NCBI GenBank assembly: GCA_014529385.2
Contig: CM043967.1
Coordinates: 4,647,001 to 4,711,000, forward strand
Direction of reading: 5' to 3'
Source of the DNA: Adiantum capillus-veneris
Lineage: Eukaryota > Streptophyta > Polypodiopsida > Polypodiales > Pteridaceae
Length of the DNA: 64,000 nt
The notes under the pieces: model-generated
The model's input: the letters and a program-made list of their open reading frames with translations, nothing else
What the model was told of the DNA's origin: nothing
Database searches by the model: none
Program-made: the position numbers and the translations under genes
Shown here: in pieces, positions 59,800 to 64,000 of the stretch
Position numbering within the stretch: position 1 is the stretch's first letter
Layout: each line of letters starts with the position of its first letter

Positions 59800-60248
59800 G
59801 GGAAAATTACCAAAATACCCCTCTAGTTTGTGGAAATTCCCGAAATACCCCTTAAAAGTTCAAAAAGTCCTAAATTACCCCCAATATTTTGTCACAAATT
59901 CCCAAAATGCTCTTCAAATTTTTCGAAATTCCAATACCCTTCGTTGTGAGATTAAATTTCTCCAAAGGTAATTTTTTTTTGTAGCTTTTCATATGGAGAT
60001 TGCTTGTCTATCAATACAATATGCTAAAACTAGAATTTGAGTTTGGTTACGAATTGCTTCATTACTTTGACATAATTGCCTTTTTTATGAGATAATTTGT
60101 GACAAATTACGTGCTAAGCACTCAGAAACGGATCTCAATTGTCAAAAGGGAATATAGACTGAAAAAACCTCGAACAATTCAACCAAATTATATACAAGGG
60201 TATTTTGGGAATTTCCACAAATTAGAGGGGTATTTTGGTAATTTTCCC
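59800..60248. mobile_element. MITE-like element with 53-bp terminal inverted repeats
   Basis: Left arm 59800-59852 starts GGGAAAATTACCAAAATACC; right arm 60196-60248 is its reverse complement with only a few mismatches, ending GGTAATTTTCCC. The 449-bp unit is AT-rich and non-coding, which fits a non-autonomous DNA transposon. Just inside the left arm are further related copies of 'AATTACCCC' and 'AATTCCCAAAATGC'. No convincing target-site duplication is seen at the flanks (ACACAAAGA and AAGTGTTTA). Confidence 0.75.
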
Positions 60249-62379
60249 AAGTGTTTACTAAAGTCAGATTGGAACTCTCTTGAGTGGCCTGTTCCAGACA
60301 GTATGGTCACGGAATCCCTCCGAAGCAAGTTATTTAAAGACAAGAGGAGATGAGAGCCATGTGTGGCTAAACAGAACCCACTTATACATAGTTAGCTGTG
60401 TTTGCGTGGATTTAATCTGGCTGACTCGTTTAAAGAAACACTTGATACAGGTTCACAATATGGATCTGAGGTGAGGGGTTCCAATGGACAATTATTGTAC
60501 ACTGTTTTGTTTCTCATGATCACTATTATCTGGCTATGGTGTTGGGAAGTTCAATTATGACTAGTGACTTGTCAAGACAATCATGTGGGAGGAGTGATGA
60601 GGGAGTCGTTGAACAGCTCATGGCCCGGACCTTGATGGTTATTTACGGGGGAGTGTGAGGGTCAGGATGCAAGTGCTGAGATGGACTAGTTTGGTAAATC
60701 AACTAAATGGAATTTGGCGGCTTATAAGCACACAGGCAAGGTGGTTTTTTGCATTGAAGGAATGATCATTTCAACTCAATGCAATGAATTATTGCTAATC
60801 ATTTGCAATGTATTTGGAGCAAGTAAACAGTTTCGATAGCATTCTTCAAAATGGCCCTATTTGCTTACATTCAATTTATATCTCTTTCTAGACACATTTT
60901 TGTCGAGTTCTTCATTCAGAGTTGTAGTTGTACAAGGCATCAATCACACCTTGTGGGTCACATTAATATACCAACCACTGTTGATGGTGGCATGTAACAA
61001 TGCCCAATCTGTTTAGTGTGCTAAGAGTGTGTTGGTCAACTATTGGGGTGTTAGTGGAGCTTTTTCTTTGCATTCATAGCCTACCATATCTTTTTTGGGT
61101 TCTCCCTCTTGTAATCTGAACTCGCTCCTATGGTCTAAACTAGGTCCATTCTTAGATCACCGCTTATACCCATGTATGTGTGTGCACATGCACATTGTTT
61201 CATCACCCACCCTCTCTTTTGTGCCAAATAGTGCACAAGGGAGTCTATTTGATCAAAACCTTCTATCAGTGCCATTTTGCACAAATAGTATGTGTCCATA
61301 TAAGAGAGTGCACGCACATGCGCATACACATGCATATGTATAATATGATATATGTATAATAAGTTAACAATCTTTGTAGCAAGTTGTTTAGTGCGTGTGC
61401 ACACACATACACACACATGCAGAGATTATATTATTGTCGCTCGACAATCAAACATGATTTATGGGCCCAAATGAAACATGTCGTGTGCTTTATGTTGAGT
61501 TGATCAATGTCTCAAAGCTTGAAGATTGTGGATATGAGGGTGGCAATGGAGAGCCCATGAGGTGGATGAGAAAGAAAGAATATAGGGAGTGGTCCGGATT
61601 GACACTGGGGGGAAAGCAAGCTCGAATGTGACCAAAAGGTAGGCACTTTAGTATCTCGGACTCTTTTAACTTGCAGGGCGTATAGTGTGCATACTCTTCG
61701 TACCTCAACACGAGTGGACACTAAGCTAGATACTACTATGGTGCACATTGCAAATAAGGGGATCGGCTCAAGTACATATTGGTGGGTATGGGTCTCCTTT
61801 CTCAGAGAAGAGCATGCTTTTGTGATGGGGTCAATGTAGGTGGTGCAATCCATAGAGCGCAAGCCTCTTGGTTTTTCCGAAACATTGGCATTATAGAAAA
61901 GCCTCATTCATTGTAGGGGTGACGTCCTAAAGTAGGTGTGTGGCATTTCATCTTTCAACCAAGTTATTGATGTCTTGCATAGTTCAATATTATGCTTCTA
62001 TGAGTCTTTTAAACTTTGTTACTTGCCTTCCGTGCAATTCTAGGAAGTCAATGTGTATAGCTTTGGCACATCTTCATCTCTCCATGCCTATGACAAGTGA
62101 TTCCAACGTAAATAGGAGCATGTTAGGTGTTTATATCTTCACTTGGAGAAAATAATGCCTACACTTTGATAGTGTTAAAATGCAAAGAACAAAGAACGCA
62201 TAAAAGAGGAACTAAGACTCAACAAGAAAAGAAAGAATGGAGCATATGCATGTGATCCATCCTTTTATAAGGAATGGGTCTCTTCTTTCCAAGTAGCACA
62301 CAAAATCTTGGCTTTTCCTACCCTTCACGCTCTAACCTTCAAATTCACAATTGATTTGCCTTGTTTAGGCTATTGAAGA
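60249..62379. other. Intergenic sequence, nothing supported
   Basis: T-rich non-coding DNA. Contains short alternating CA/TG-rich stretches near 61170-61200 and 61310-61420. A 131-codon minus-strand frame at 61512-61907 is listed among rejected items. Confidence 0.4.
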
Positions 62380-62700
62380 GGATTTTCATTTTTTAAAAAA
62401 TTGTGTAAACTTACTAATAATAATTATGAATAGACTATTAGTAATGAATTAATCGTAAGTAATAACTATTCATTACTTTTATATAATAACTAATAAGTAC
62501 TTTAATATTTATAATCATTGTTTATTATTGATTTTGAAATAGTAATAAAAACAATTATTCTTGATCAATAACAATACAATAATTATTAGTATTGATTAAT
62601 AATACTTAACTTTTCATTTGATAAATTATTTAATTTAATTAGTTATAATTAATTAAGTAATTATAAAAAGTGTTATTTAAATAATTATAATTGATTTCTA
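62380..62700. repeat. AT-rich low-complexity block
   Basis: About 320 bp, over 85% A+T by eye, made of TAATAATTA, TTATTAGTA and TTAATTAA-like words. It could serve as a matrix-attachment or replication-timing element, but nothing shows this. Confidence 0.8.
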
Positions 62701-62877
62701 CTTCATTGATTTGCTGGAGTCAATTTGAGCTAATAGGTACGTCATTTGTTGAAAAGAAAGTATCCCTTGAGTTGTGGCTATGGGTGGGTGTAATAGAAGA
62801 GCCCACTTGGAGTCATATAATCTCTGCATGGTCAAGGTCAACCATCAGATCACCCTCCTATGCCGGGTGACACCCTG

Positions 62878-63094
62878 CTATGCTTTGAATCCCTGATGAG
62901 ATGTTATTTGCACATTCCAAGAGAACTGCGAGAGCCTACTCCTGTGTCTACAGCATATGCTCGATGCTGATACATCTCCAGCAAGCAGCTCAGATATCTT
63001 AACCGGTTTTACTAAGTGATAATCATCAGTAACTCGAAAGAAAGCCGTGTTCCACCACACAAAGAGGGGTAGCTTTGGCTCGCATGCACCAGAA
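62878..63094 (-). CDS. Probable last exon of an unrecognised minus-strand gene
   Basis: From the acceptor (ACGTGCAG on the minus strand, 63095 side) to TAG 62878-62880: one base completing a codon plus 71 codons. Text includes C-E-P-K-L-P-L-F-V-W-W-N-T-A-F-F-R-V and K-P-V-K-I-S-E-L-L-A. The exon phase (2) fits the donor of the exon at 63746-64000, and both are open. I recognise no family. A chance open frame cannot be excluded. Confidence 0.42.
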
Positions 63095-63354
63095 CTGCAC
63101 GTCGGCACATTTTAGCGATAGGTGATCTCTAATCGATGCTTTGGGCGAAATTAATTCCCACGGTGTGACCAGAAAAGTGTATGAGGCCCGCTGCAAAGCT
63201 AGCCTTGGTCTCTAACTCTACATCCTCTTTGCATAACCTGCATATCCTGGCCTCTCTCGAACCACCTCAATCTGTAAGGGGGTGTAAGGAGACCCTGAGC
63301 TACCTAGTCATCCCCTCAAGCTATGCGTTTAGAATAGGTACATGTAATGTGGAG

Positions 63355-63358
<4 letters not shown>

Positions 63359-63408
<50 letters not shown>
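63359..63408. repeat. (GA)n microsatellite
   Basis: About 25 GA dinucleotides, inside the presumed intron (63095-63745) of the minus-strand gene, where the transcript would read (CU)n. Confidence 0.98.
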
Positions 63409-63413
<5 letters not shown>

Positions 63414-63745
63414 TGAATGCAATGCACTTCTTCATCAATTGCATGCAAGTGTAAAAGATACACAGTAAAATAGACATCGACAAAAATATCCAACAAGGAA
63501 ACTTTAAGAAAAGAAAAAAACAACTCAAGTACCCCACGCTTCATGGTCTTTTTTAACTTTCTTCTGTTGACTGGACAAAAAGGCAGTTCCAAACTGCTTT
63601 AGCTCCTCAATTTGTACACTGAATTGCAAATAAATGCATCTTAATGGGATTGATAACAATAGTTAGGTTGAATAGAAATGTATTTACAGGGCCAAGCATG
63701 TACAATGCAGGCATTTGAAACAAACTGACAAAACTTCATAGACAC

Positions 63746-64000
63746 CTTGCATTGACCACCGCAGGCCATGATGCCTCCATCTTACCAAGCACTGAATCTT
63801 CAAAATGCACCTTTACCAAAAGAACATGATAGCCTCCCTCCTGTAGAGGAGTCTCAGGCATCATAGCAGATGACAGAAGCAAAACTCGGCCATGATCACA
63901 AGGCTCTGTCCAATACGATCTGCACCTTGTGGATAACAGAACATGGTCAGGATTCTTAAACCCACCTTTAAAACATGAGAATTTTACAGTATTGAGGATA
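63746..64000 (-). CDS. Probable penultimate exon of the same minus-strand gene (runs off the window)
   Basis: Open for 255 bp from the window edge to a donor AATGCAAG/GTGTCT. Minus-strand text includes C-F-K-G-G-F-K-N-P-D-H-V-L-L-S-T-R and Y-W-T-E-P-C-D-H-G-R-V-L-L-L-S-S, with Cys/His/Trp content suggesting a small zinc-type or other structured domain, which I cannot name. The phase at the donor (2) matches the acceptor at 63095 and restores an open frame to the TAG at 62878. Read without splicing it stops two codons later. Confidence 0.42.

Noticed and set aside
61512-61907. 131-codon minus-strand frame in the intergenic region
   Set aside because: Looks open, but I cannot identify a domain, a start context or splice partners; not enough to call a gene.

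Overview
The window is nuclear DNA of a land plant with a repeat-rich, intron-expanded genome. Evidence is plant-type Ty3/gypsy and Ty1/copia retrotransposons primed by initiator tRNA-Met, a plant-type FAM136A (DUF842) gene with canonical GT-AG introns, telo-box/TATA LTR promoters and many long (GA)n tracts. A fern or another large-genome plant would fit, but the sequence alone does not prove this. There is no prokaryotic, organellar or CRISPR content.

Layout. Bases 1-7125 hold the internal region of a decayed gypsy element (A) with two odd traits: two zinc-binding integrase N-domains in tandem and a second retropepsin-like domain downstream of the integrase. Bases 7126-9105 are non-coding and LTR-like. 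Bases 9106-12663 hold element B, a long gag-like, coiled-coil-rich reading frame without pol. Bases 12664-15000 are LTR-like and simple-repeat sequence.

The one clearly identified host gene is a FAM136A homologue on the + strand. Exon 1 is 15506-15625, exon 2 is 56321-56458 and exon 3 is 56971-57168. All splice phases are 0 and the product is 151 aa. Its first intron is about 40.7 kb and holds nearly every mobile element in the rest of the window: a minus-strand LTR element E with a solo LTR of its own family inserted in its LTR (16083-20918); a gypsy fragment F; a second E-family LTR; a copia element (about 24.3-29.4 kb) split inside RNase H by a 1.93-kb rearranged LTR element; a minus-strand gag-protease-only element G (32642-41205) carrying a LINE in its left LTR; tRNA-like SINE fragments; and a three-level nest in which gypsy D (42566-48330) sits in the 5' LTR of gypsy C (42365-56090), which sits in a dispersed repeat R next to exon 2. 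Several insertions are confirmed by 5-bp target-site duplications and by uninterrupted copies elsewhere in the window.

Downstream of the gene (57169-62877) lies mostly anonymous DNA with a 45-bp tandem duplication, a 449-bp inverted-repeat (MITE-like) element and an AT-rich block. The right end (62878-64000) appears to hold the last two exons of an unrecognised minus-strand gene.

No new multi-gene system was found. The most notable objects are the giant TE-filled intron in a small conserved mitochondrial-protein gene, the unusual domain order of element A, and short motif arrays inside the LTRs. Most TE reading frames are broken, often by CAG-to-TAG or CGA-to-TGA changes that suggest old methylated copies. 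The LINE in G is the least decayed.
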